The translations under genes and the position numbers were made by a program. 11,453 nt of DNA, from the NCBI GenBank assembly GCA_001800005.1, contig MGUL01000173.1, positions 11,656 through 23,108 on the forward strand. The letters are read 5' to 3'. This document shows, piece by piece, positions 1 through 5,488 of the stretch. The notes beneath the pieces are model-generated. The model was not told where the DNA came from, ran no database searches, and worked only from the letters and a program-made list of their open reading frames with translations. Origin of the DNA: Elusimicrobia bacterium RBG_16_66_12. Its GTDB lineage: Bacteria > Elusimicrobiota > Elusimicrobia > UBA1565 > UBA9628. The first letter of the stretch is position 1. Each line of letters opens with the position of its first letter.

Positions 1-774
1 ATCGATGCGGACCACCCCGACCTGGCGGGACAGGTGGCCGGAGGCTTTAATGCCCTGGCCGGCGCCAAGCCCGACGCCTGGCAGGACGACGAGGGGCACG
101 GCACGCACGTCGCCGGGACCATCGCGGCCAAGCGCGACGGCCGGGGCGTCGTCGGCGTGGCCCCCAAGGCCCGCCTCTACGCGGTCAAGGTCCTCGACAA
201 GGACGGCAACGGCAACTACTCCGACGTGATCGCCGGCATCGAGTGGGCCGCCTCCCGCGGCGTCAAGGTCGCCAACATGAGCCTCGGCGCCGACGAGGGC
301 AGCGAGCCCCTGCACCGCGCGGTCCAGGCCGCGCTCAAGGCGGGCATGACCATCGTGGCCGCGGCCGGCAACTCGGGCGGCACGGTCGGCTTCCCCGGCT
401 CCTATGCGGAAACCATCGCGGTCGGGGCCTCGGACATCAATGACCGGGTCGCCGAGTTCTCCAGCCGCGGCTCCGAGGTGGACTTCATCGCCCAGGGAGT
501 GGACGTCCTCTCCGCCAAGCTGGGCGGCGGCGCAGTCAGCCTCTCCGGGACCTCGATGGCGACTCCTCATATGACGGGGCTGGCCGCGCTGGCCATCGGC
601 GCCGGCGCGAACGCCCCCTCCGCCATCCGCGCGGCGCTCGCCCGGGCCGCCAAGCCGCTCACCGGCCTGACCCCGGACATGCAGGGAAGCGGCCTGGTCC
701 TGGCCGGCAACCTCCTGAAGTCCGGCACGCGCCTGGAGGACGAGCGGCCGCGGTTCGCGTCGCTGACGCGCTAG
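1..774 (+). CDS. Subtilisin-like S8 serine protease, 3' portion (5' end outside window)
   Basis: Partial gene. The frame is open from base 1 and ends at TAG 772-774, giving 257 visible codons. The first visible residues (IDADHPDL) are the segment that normally follows the catalytic-Asp DTG motif, so the Asp, propeptide and signal peptide lie upstream. The catalytic His sits in GHGTHVAG (visible residue 33, bases 97-99). The oxyanion-hole Asn sits in AAGNSGG (residue 124, bases 370-372). The nucleophile Ser sits in SGTSMATPH (residue 185, bases 553-555). The layout, including a GFPGSY...AVGASD stretch before the Ser block, matches true subtilisins rather than kexins or sedolisins. The family cleaves proteins hydrolytically and is usually secreted. 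After the Ser motif there are only about 70 residues, so no large C-terminal domain follows. A GTG at 34 is internal and not the start. It is on the opposite strand from the metal operon, with no apparent link to it. Confidence 0.95.
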   Translation: MDADHPDLAGQVAGGFNALAGAKPDAWQDDEGHGTHVAGTIAAKRDGRGVVGVAPKARLYAVKVLDKDGNGNYSDVIAGIEWAASRGVKVANMSLGADEGSEPLHRAVQAALKAGMTIVAAAGNSGGTVGFPGSYAETIAVGASDINDRVAEFSSRGSEVDFIAQGVDVLSAKLGGGAVSLSGTSMATPHMTGLAALAIGAGANAPSAIRAALARAAKPLTGLTPDMQGSGLVLAGNLLKSGTRLEDERPRFASLTR

Positions 775-922
775 AAGGCGCCGAAAGATTCGACGGGCGT
801 CGGTCCGTCCCGCCCTCACCCCAGGGTTCCAACGGGACGAAACCGGCGCCCGTCTTTATTTCTTCCCGCTACGACCGCAGTGACCCTCCCAAGAAAGCCC
901 GGCGGTGACCTTCTGTGCGATT

Positions 923-948
923 AGCGCTGATACCGTAAGCGCTTTTTT
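923..948 (+). terminator. Probable rho-independent terminator after the protease gene
   Basis: AGCGCT (923-928) pairs with AGCGCT (938-943, a self-complementary word) across a 9-base loop, and six T's follow at once (943-948, the first shared with the stem). A hairpin plus T-run read in the + direction is the form of an intrinsic terminator. It lies about 150 bases after the protease stop, so a long 3' UTR is implied. The stem is only 6 bp, which keeps confidence moderate. Confidence 0.6.
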
Positions 949-953
949 CTAAA

Positions 954-971
954 ACCTCCAACGCTGGAGGT
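954..971. repeat. 18-base perfect inverted repeat (7-bp arms, 4-base loop)
   Basis: ACCTCCA (954-960), then ACGC, then TGGAGGT (965-971) form a perfect palindrome with 7-bp arms. It begins 6 bases after the T-run of the terminator at 923-948 and ends 88 bases before the HNH start. It could be a second hairpin in the same transcript, an operator, or the edge of an inserted unit. The sequence alone does not decide. Confidence 0.5.
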
Positions 972-1058
972 CGCACGCCGATTGTGCTTGGAATACGTGA
1001 GTTTTTCGCATCAGAGGTCACCAGGGAACTTTTCCCATGGCCTCCGCGTACATATATC

Positions 1059-2045
1059 ATGGATTTCTCTCCCCTCTCAGACCAAGCCTTGATGGGGAAG
1101 GTCGAAGCGCTGGCCGAGACCGAACGCTTCTCGCTGGTCGATTTCCTGCTGCATCTTGGGGAGCTCGACCGGCGGCGGGCCTGCGAAAAAACCAGCTATG
1201 CCACCATCTTCGGCTATTTGACTCGCCGCCTCGGTTTCTCCGAGTCGGACGCGGTCAGGCGCGTCCGGGTGGCGCGAGCCGCCAGAAAGTATCCCTCGAT
1301 CCTCCGGATGCTCTCCCGGGGAGAGCTTCACGTCGTCGGCATCTCCCTTCTGGAGCCCGTTCTGACTCCGGAGAACCACCAACGGCTTCTGCAAAGAGCG
1401 TCGCGCCGGAGTACGCGGGAGATCGACCGGCTGGTGGCCGAACTTGCGCCGGCCTGCGAGCCTCCTCGAGATCTCATCAGGGCTCTGCCCGCGCCCGCGC
1501 CTCATCCCCCCACGGAGCCCTCAACCACGATCGAACTCCTCGGACCGAGTCCCGCCCCGACGGCTTCCGTCACGATGGCTCCCGCTCCACCGACCGTCGA
1601 ACCGGAGCGCCGCGTGGTGTTCACCTTCACCGCCGATGAAGGGGTCCGAACGAAGTTCGAGCAGGCTCGCGATCTTCTGCGCCATCGCTTCCCCATGGGC
1701 CGGATGGAAGAGGTGATCGGCGAAGCGCTGCGGCGTCTGGTCGAACAGGAGCTCCCGGGCAAGCAAAGACGGCCCTGGAAGCCCTCGACTCCCGCCAAAG
1801 AATCCCGGCGGATCGCCAAATGGATCCGGAACGAGGTGTGGCGTCGCGATGGCGGACGGTGCGCCTACACGGGAACGGACGGCGCGCGCTGCGGGCAGAC
1901 AGGCTGGCTCGAGTTCGACCACCGCGTCCTATGGGCGCTGGGCGGAAGATCGGACGACCCCGCCAATATCCGCCTGCTCTGCCGCGTTCACAACATAGCG
2001 GAAGCGAAACGCCTGTTCGGTGCGTCTGGGTCCGATGGCCGTTGA
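1059..2045 (+). CDS. HNH endonuclease-family protein with N-terminal helical domain
   Basis: 328 aa from ATG 1059. The frame is open back to a GTG at 984, but the usual N-terminus of this family (a 'LSDQ.L' stretch) begins just after the 1059 ATG, so that start is preferred. No good ribosome site is visible for either. Residues 1 to about 140 form a helical region (LLHLGELDRRR, YLTRRLGFSES, SRGELHVVGISLLEP). A proline/alanine-rich linker (about 145-190) and a charged helical segment follow. A C-terminal HNH/ββα-metal nuclease domain covers about 257-328. In it C268, C278 and C308 look like zinc-knuckle residues, D287-H288 (FDHR) carry the general base, and N303 and H311 complete the HNH pattern. 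The family is common as scattered free-standing copies in some bacterial genomes, and its biological role is unsettled (mobile, defence or repair). The gene ends 15 bases from the convergent metal operon. Confidence 0.85.
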   Translation: MDFSPLSDQALMGKVEALAETERFSLVDFLLHLGELDRRRACEKTSYATIFGYLTRRLGFSESDAVRRVRVARAARKYPSILRMLSRGELHVVGISLLEPVLTPENHQRLLQRASRRSTREIDRLVAELAPACEPPRDLIRALPAPAPHPPTEPSTTIELLGPSPAPTASVTMAPAPPTVEPERRVVFTFTADEGVRTKFEQARDLLRHRFPMGRMEEVIGEALRRLVEQELPGKQRRPWKPSTPAKESRRIAKWIRNEVWRRDGGRCAYTGTDGARCGQTGWLEFDHRVLWALGGRSDDPANIRLLCRVHNIAEAKRLFGASGSDGR

Positions 2046-2060
2046 GCCTGACTCATCTCA

Positions 2061-2576
2061 TCATTTCTTCTCGACCAGGTTCATGCCGCATTTCGGGCAG
2101 CGCCCGTCGGCCGTCTTGGGGCCGGAATAATCCCCCATCGGGCAGACGAAGACGCCCGCGGCCGTCTCCAGTCTCTTCAGGGACGCGGCGGGCGCCGCCT
2201 GAGCGGCTCGCGGTTTCCCGCCGACCATATGGATGACGGCCTGGCGGACCTCCCAACCCGAGCCGGCGCGGTTGACGAGGAAGTCGACGTCGAGCTTGGC
2301 CGCGCCCGCGACCTCCTTGAAGTCCGCGCAAACCGAGTAGAGCTTGTCGGACATCGGGCGGGCCTCGTCGTGCAGCCGGATGAGCTTGAGGCGCCACTCC
2401 TTGTCCAGCTTCTCGTCGCGGACCACGAAGGCCCCCTCCTCCAGGTGCTCTTGGACGTGCGCCTTCACCGCTTGCCGGAAGGACTTCATCTCCACCGGCG
2501 TCAGGTCGCCCGCGGACGACGCCCAGCCCGCCATCAGGACGAGCGCGACGACGACCGTCATATGCCGTTGTATCAT
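2061..2576 (-). CDS. Periplasmic protein with C-terminal heavy-metal-binding (CPM...CPxCGM) domain
   Basis: 171 aa, last gene of the train. A signal peptide is seen at residues 1 to about 22 (hydrophobic VVVALVLMAGWASSA). Residues 25 to about 122 form a compact domain (EGAFVVRDEK, WRLKLIRLHD, LDVDFLVNR, GWEVRQAVIHMV) that I do not recognise by name. An Ala-rich linker (123-140) leads to a C-terminal metal-binding module with C145-P-M147 and C160-P-K-C163-G-M165. This module is the short heavy-metal-binding domain found on Cu/Ag/Co efflux adaptors and P-type ATPases, and a copy also sits on the CusB-like adaptor of this operon. It likely binds or buffers soft metal in the periplasm. The ATG is supported by AAGGAGG 5 bases upstream (2582-2588), and the gene starts 19 bases after the NTF2-like gene. 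No clear terminator follows before the convergent HNH gene. Confidence 0.85.
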   Translation of the reverse strand: MIQRHMTVVVALVLMAGWASSAGDLTPVEMKSFRQAVKAHVQEHLEEGAFVVRDEKLDKEWRLKLIRLHDEARPMSDKLYSVCADFKEVAGAAKLDVDFLVNRAGSGWEVRQAVIHMVGGKPRAAQAAPAASLKRLETAAGVFVCPMGDYSGPKTADGRCPKCGMNLVEKK

Positions 2577-2595
2577 TCGAGCCTCCTTGCGTGAG

Positions 2596-3087
2596 TCAGC
2601 GAGCCGGCGCCGCCGTTTTCGCTTCGGACTTCGCCGGGGAGATGCGCTTGCCGGAGAAGTGGACGTGCCGGATGGTCCACCCTTTCCGCTCCTTGCCTAA
2701 GACGATGGTCTCGGCAGCGAGCATGACGACGGGCCCCTGCGCATCGGTGATGGTGCAGGTCGCCTCTTGGACCGCGTAGGCCATGTCTCCGCCGACGAAC
2801 AGTCGCGAGAGTCTGTAGCCGTCCACCTTGAACTCCTTCCACTCGGCCATCTCGGGACCGATGTGTTTGTCCCGGTAGTCCGCCCAGCCGTCGTTCTTAT
2901 GAGTCCCCTCCAGGACCAGGAGGTCGTCCGAGAAGACGACGGCCAGCTTCGAGACGCTGCGTTCCTCCATCGCCGTCCGATAGCCGGCGAGGACTTTCTT
3001 GACAGCCTCCTCGTCCGGCGAGGCAGCGAACGCCGCCGTCGCCGCCAGCGCGAGCACGCACATCAATCCGACCTGATTCATCCTCAT
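2596..3087 (-). CDS. Periplasmic NTF2-like (SnoaL/DUF4440-type) protein
   Basis: 163 aa. A signal peptide spans about residues 1-21 (MCVLALAATAAFA). The mature part begins with the typical helix (PDEEAVKKVLAGYRTAMEER) followed by VSKLAVVFSDDLLVLEG, then several strands, ending in GWTIRHVHFSGK. This order (long helix, then 'F..D..V..G', then 'W.I...HFS') is characteristic of the cone-shaped NTF2-like fold used by DUF4440/SnoaL-like proteins. Such domains bind small ligands or act as simple enzymes or scaffolds. No specific catalytic set can be assigned here, so the function is open. Its place in a copper/silver-type operon suggests a periplasmic accessory role. The start is supported by GGAGGAG 7 bases before the ATG at 3087; an in-frame ATG two codons later is the alternative. 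It lies 25 bases after the DUF2231 gene. Confidence 0.8.
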   Translation of the reverse strand: MRMNQVGLMCVLALAATAAFAASPDEEAVKKVLAGYRTAMEERSVSKLAVVFSDDLLVLEGTHKNDGWADYRDKHIGPEMAEWKEFKVDGYRLSRLFVGGDMAYAVQEATCTITDAQGPVVMLAAETIVLGKERKGWTIRHVHFSGKRISPAKSEAKTAAPAR

Positions 3088-3112
3088 CCGATCACTCCTC
3101 CATCACGAGCAT

Positions 3113-3535
3113 TTAACGCGCTCCCACGCCCATGCCGTAGCCGTAAACCAACTCCGCTCCATGCATGGCCGTCGCGACCAGCAGAGCCAGACCCGCCGCC
3201 CAGAGAGAGAGTTGGAGCCAGCGCCGCTTCTCGAAGAACCGCAGACCCGACAGCGCGCTGAAAGCGCCGCAGGTCCACCAGGCCAGAGTCTCATGGTCGG
3301 CGAGGACCTCCCATGCCAGCGCGGCGTGAGGCGCCGTCTTTGCCGCGAGCAGTCCCAGGGCGAGCGTCGCCCACGCGGACAGCGTCCCCAGCCAGAGGAG
3401 CCAGGATTCGGCCTGCGCCAGCCACTCCGGACTCGCCTTCCTCAGCCGCAGCGCGGCGGCCGCCGCCCCGAGCGCCAAGAGCGCGATCGGGAAGTGGACG
3501 GCCGCCGGGTGCAGATGGTAGAGCTGCAGCACCAC
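3113..3535 (-). CDS. DUF2231-type four-helix membrane protein
   Basis: 140 aa from GTG 3535, whose G overlaps the last base of the preceding TAG (TAGTG), so translation is probably coupled. A second GTG one codon later is equally possible. Four hydrophobic segments lie at about 12-30, 44-64, 81-100 and 107-125. Signatures of DUF2231 are LHPAAVHFPIALL near the N-terminus (H9, H14) and HGAELVYGYGMGVGA at the C-terminus (H125), with H81 at the start of TM3. The conserved intramembrane histidines in such proteins could bind heme or metal, but no function is established that I can assert. It sits between two periplasmic proteins of the same operon. Upstream extension in this frame is open only because it shadows the neighbouring gene. 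Confidence 0.8.
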   Translation of the reverse strand: MVLQLYHLHPAAVHFPIALLALGAAAAALRLRKASPEWLAQAESWLLWLGTLSAWATLALGLLAAKTAPHAALAWEVLADHETLAWWTCGAFSALSGLRFFEKRRWLQLSLWAAGLALLVATAMHGAELVYGYGMGVGAR

Positions 3536-3909
3536 TAGAGCTTCTCCACCTTGCTCACGATGATGGCCGTCAGGCCGCCGCGGGTGTAGACCGTGCCGGT
3601 CAGCTTGGCGTCGCCGCCCACCAGAGCCTTGGTCTCGACATAAGGCTTCTCGTTCTCGTGGTCGCCCACGACGAGGTAGACCTTCCCGTCCTTGGTCAGC
3701 AGGCCGACAGGCGCGCCGCCCGCCACGCAGGCCGCGGCGCACTTGGCGTGCTTCTTGCCCTTGCCCTCGTGCATCATGTAGCAGGACATGTCGAGCAGCT
3801 CGCCCGAGAGCGTCTCGGTCTTGCCCGACGGGTCCATGTGCACCTTTGCCGCCCAAGCGCTCCCGGAAACGCAGACCGCGATGATCGCGGCGATCACCAG
3901 CTTTCTCAT
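3535..3909 (-). CDS. Small periplasmic protein with Cys/Met/His cluster, conserved type of unknown function
   Basis: 124 aa. A signal peptide occupies residues 1 to about 20 (LVIAAIIAVCVSGSAWA, cleavage probably after A20). C13 lies in the hydrophobic core and does not fit a lipobox. The mature protein starts with a GELLDMSCYMMHEGKGKKH segment containing C43, M45, M46, H47 and H54, followed by C57 and C61 (CAAAC) and GGAPVGLLT. The rest is predicted β (KVYLVVGD, LTGTVYTRGGLTAIIV), resembling a small β-barrel/OB-like fold. The clustered soft-metal side chains suggest metal or redox binding, which is an inference. I recall similar unnamed periplasmic proteins (GELVD.SCY, GGAP.GLLT) but cannot name the family. 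A strong AGGAGG (3916-3921) lies 6 bases before the ATG. It is the first gene after the only sizeable gap in the train, so it may have its own promoter or processed leader. Confidence 0.8.
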   Translation of the reverse strand: MRKLVIAAIIAVCVSGSAWAAKVHMDPSGKTETLSGELLDMSCYMMHEGKGKKHAKCAAACVAGGAPVGLLTKDGKVYLVVGDHENEKPYVETKALVGGDAKLTGTVYTRGGLTAIIVSKVEKL

Positions 3910-4023
3910 TTGATTCCTCCTGTAGGTCCCGCCGCCTGGGGCGGCGGGTTATGAACGATCTTGCGTAAAGCATGGTGATCTGCGCCGAAGCGGCACAGCG
4001 CGATGAGGGGGCTCAATACTCGA
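3910..4023 (-). promoter_or_regulatory. 114-base leader/intercistronic region with two hairpins
   Basis: The only gap above about 25 bases in the ten-gene train. Read on the - strand it holds first a 7-bp stem with one G-T pair (3981-3997, triloop), then a very strong GC stem (3928-3948), and then the AGGAGG ribosome site of the next gene. Neither hairpin is followed by a T-run on the - strand, so they do not look like ordinary intrinsic terminators. No -10/-35 pair that I would defend is visible. Possible roles are an internal promoter region, a processing or stability element separating the two halves of the operon, or a translational control leader. Confidence 0.45.
3928..3948 (-). repeat. 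GC-rich hairpin, 9-bp perfect stem, triloop
   Basis: On the transcript strand, CCCGCCGCC pairs with GGCGGCGGG around CCA. Its 3' edge lies 6 bases from the AGGAGG (3916-3921) of the 124-aa gene. Such a stable stem next to a ribosome site can block 5' decay or mark an mRNA end. No T-run follows it on the - strand. Confidence 0.65.
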
Positions 4024-5277
4024 TCATTCATCGTTGCTCCGCAAGACCACCCGCGAGAACGCCTCCACGACCGCGGGATCGAATTTTACGCCCGCGTCTT
4101 CTCTCAGGAGCGCGACCGCCTCTTCGTGCGCGAGGGCGCGCTTGTAGGGCCGGGCCGTCGTCAACGCATCGTAGACGTCGGCCACCGCGATGATCCGCGC
4201 GCCGAGAGGGATGGCTTCGCCCGACAATCCCGCCGGATAGCCGGTGCCGTCGTAGCGCTCGTGATGACCGGCGATGAGCGGGGCGGCGCCGGCGAGAGAA
4301 TCCACTTTTGCGACGAGGGCCGCGCCTCTCTCGGAATGTGCGCGCATCAGCGCCCACTCCGCGTCGTCCAGCGCGCCGGCCTTCAACAGCACCGCATCGG
4401 GCACGCCGATCTTCCCGACGTCGTGAAGGAGCGCGCCGTTGGCGATGCTGGCCAGAAGGGATTCGTCCTTGATTCCCGACTCCGCCGCGATCAGGATGCT
4501 GTAGTCGGCCACGCGCCGCGAGTGGCCTGCCGTGTAGCGCTCCCTCAACTCCAAAGAGGAGATCATGGCCAAGAGGGTGTCCTCGTGAGCCTGGCGAAGG
4601 GCGCGCGCGGAACGCCGGATGTTGTGGAAGAAGAGCCAGGCCGCGGGGCCGGCGACCCAGACGTAGGCGAGCTCCGAGAATTGGTCGGCCTGCACCATCG
4701 GGAACCCCGCCCAGTCACGGATGATGTGCACGAGGCCCAGCGCGGTGACGGCGCACACCGTCGCCATGACCGTCCGCGCGCCGAACCACGCCGCCGCCAT
4801 CAGGATCGGGATGAAGAAGAGCTTCTGCGCGAAGAGATGGACCCAATGCCAGGAATGTGGCCCGACGGGAGCGGCGAAGTGGAGGACGGCCGCTAGAGCG
4901 AACACGGCGGCCATCCAGGACAGGCGCGCGCGCCGCTCCGGCTCCGCCGCCGCGAAGGGGAGCATGTCGCCCGAACCCGCGCGAGGACTGGGCGGGCCGG
5001 GAGGCGCAGCCGAGACGCCGGTCCGGACGGCCTCCTCCCACGCCCTCACGTCGATCCCGGACTGGGTGACCCCGACCCCGTCGACGGCGACGATCGGCGT
5101 CTTCCAGCCCGCGAAGCCGCGCAGGCGAGCGTCGTCGGCGACGCGCGAGACGCTCAGGCTCGCGCCGGAGGTCCCGGCCATGCGCCGGAGTTCCTCCTCG
5201 GCGCGGTCGCAATGACGGCAGTCGCAGCGGTAAAGCACGATCTGCGCCTGCCTCCTCGGATTCGTCTCCTTGGACAT
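4024..5277 (-). CDS. Thioredoxin/glutaredoxin-like - membrane - HD-GYP fusion (probable c-di-GMP phosphodiesterase)
   Basis: 417 aa; the ATG overlaps the stop of the 62-aa gene (TGATG), so it is probably translationally coupled. Residues about 11-87 look like a thioredoxin-fold head: strand QIVLYRC, C18-D-C20-R-H-C23 at the helix start, and WKTP61 with P61 in the cis-Pro position. A Pro-rich linker follows, then four hydrophobic segments (about 119-139, 150-165, 170-186, 200-217) with a HLFAQKLFFIPIL stretch reminiscent of sensor-kinase membrane modules. Residues about 230-412 form an HD-GYP domain with H252, H285-D286 (HDVGK), H314, H338-H339-E340, D343-G-T-G-Y-P348 and D367. All expected metal ligands and the GYP motif are present, so it should be catalytically competent. 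The family hydrolyses c-di-GMP to pGpG/GMP in the cytoplasm. The topology of the Cys head relative to the membrane needs testing. With no signal peptide and four helices, head and HD-GYP are both predicted cytoplasmic. Confidence 0.85.
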   Translation of the reverse strand: MSKETNPRRQAQIVLYRCDCRHCDRAEEELRRMAGTSGASLSVSRVADDARLRGFAGWKTPIVAVDGVGVTQSGIDVRAWEEAVRTGVSAAPPGPPSPRAGSGDMLPFAAAEPERRARLSWMAAVFALAAVLHFAAPVGPHSWHWVHLFAQKLFFIPILMAAAWFGARTVMATVCAVTALGLVHIIRDWAGFPMVQADQFSELAYVWVAGPAAWLFFHNIRRSARALRQAHEDTLLAMISSLELRERYTAGHSRRVADYSILIAAESGIKDESLLASIANGALLHDVGKIGVPDAVLLKAGALDDAEWALMRAHSERGAALVAKVDSLAGAAPLIAGHHERYDGTGYPAGLSGEAIPLGARIIAVADVYDALTTARPYKRALAHEEAVALLREDAGVKFDPAVVEAFSRVVLRSNDE

Positions 5278-5465
5278 CAGTGTTGATGGCGGCCGGGATC
5301 GGCCTCCACTCCTTGCATCGGCGACGACGAGACGGCGACGGGGGCTTGATATGCGGATGCCTCCGCCTGCGCGGGCTTCTTATGACCGCCCATCATCTTA
5401 TGGCTTCCCAACATCATCCAGCCCATCATGGCGACCATCAAGGCGATCCCGATACCGGTGAGCAT
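5277..5465 (-). CDS. 62-aa Met/His-rich single-span membrane peptide
   Basis: A small gene that is easy to miss. The ATG at 5465 has an excellent GGAGGG (5471-5476) 5 bases upstream, and its stop overlaps the start of the HD-GYP gene by one base. Residues 1 to about 20 form one hydrophobic helix containing several methionines (M10, M13, M14, M17, M18). A short HKMMGGHKK stretch (22-30) follows, then an Ala/Ser/Pro-rich tail ending in H60-Q-H62. The Met pairs spaced along the helix and the His-Met-Met-His cluster at the membrane edge are typical Cu(I)/Ag(I) ligands, so a metal-handling or pump-associated role is inferred. No named family is recognised. It starts 23 bases after the 114-aa gene. 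Confidence 0.75.
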   Translation of the reverse strand: MLTGIGIALMVAMMGWMMLGSHKMMGGHKKPAQAEASAYQAPVAVSSSPMQGVEADPGRHQH

Positions 5466-5470
5466 ATGTT

Positions 5471-5476
5471 CCCTCC
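5471..5476 (-). promoter_or_regulatory. Shine-Dalgarno deciding the start of the 62-aa gene
   Basis: GGAGGG on the - strand with a 5-base spacer to the ATG at 5465. It is the main evidence that this very short reading frame is a real gene. Confidence 0.75.
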
Positions 5477-5488
5477 GTTCACTTTCGG

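Larger units (their letters stand above)
775..1058. other. Intergenic region between protease and HNH gene
   Basis: 284 bases with no convincing gene. It holds a probable intrinsic terminator (923-948) and an 18-base perfect inverted repeat (954-971). GTGACC occurs twice as a direct repeat (880-885 and 905-910), and GGTGACC (904-910) is inverted as GGTCACC at 1016-1022. These short repeats may be chance. No sigma-70-type promoter with good -35 and -10 boxes and no clear Shine-Dalgarno sequence is visible ahead of the HNH gene. A weak AT-rich patch (about 1049-1058) lies directly against its ATG. No tRNA or rRNA was recognised. Confidence 0.6.

Noticed and set aside
984..1058. GTG 984 as start of the HNH gene
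   Set aside because: It adds 25 residues not expected for the family, has no ribosome site, and the family-like N-terminus starts after ATG 1059.
3536..3973. 5' extension of the DUF2231 frame to ATG 3973
   Set aside because: The extension is an Arg-rich alternative frame of the 124-aa gene. The DUF2231 signature begins right after the GTG at 3535, which overlaps the preceding stop.
3981..3997. Stem after the HD-GYP gene as its intrinsic terminator
   Set aside because: The stem (7 bp with one G-T pair) has no T-run on the - strand, so it does not meet the intrinsic-terminator pattern.
4003..4896. 297-codon + strand open frame opposite the HD-GYP gene
   Set aside because: It lies antisense to a gene with complete HD-GYP motifs; its translation is Arg/Asp/His-rich and resembles no family.
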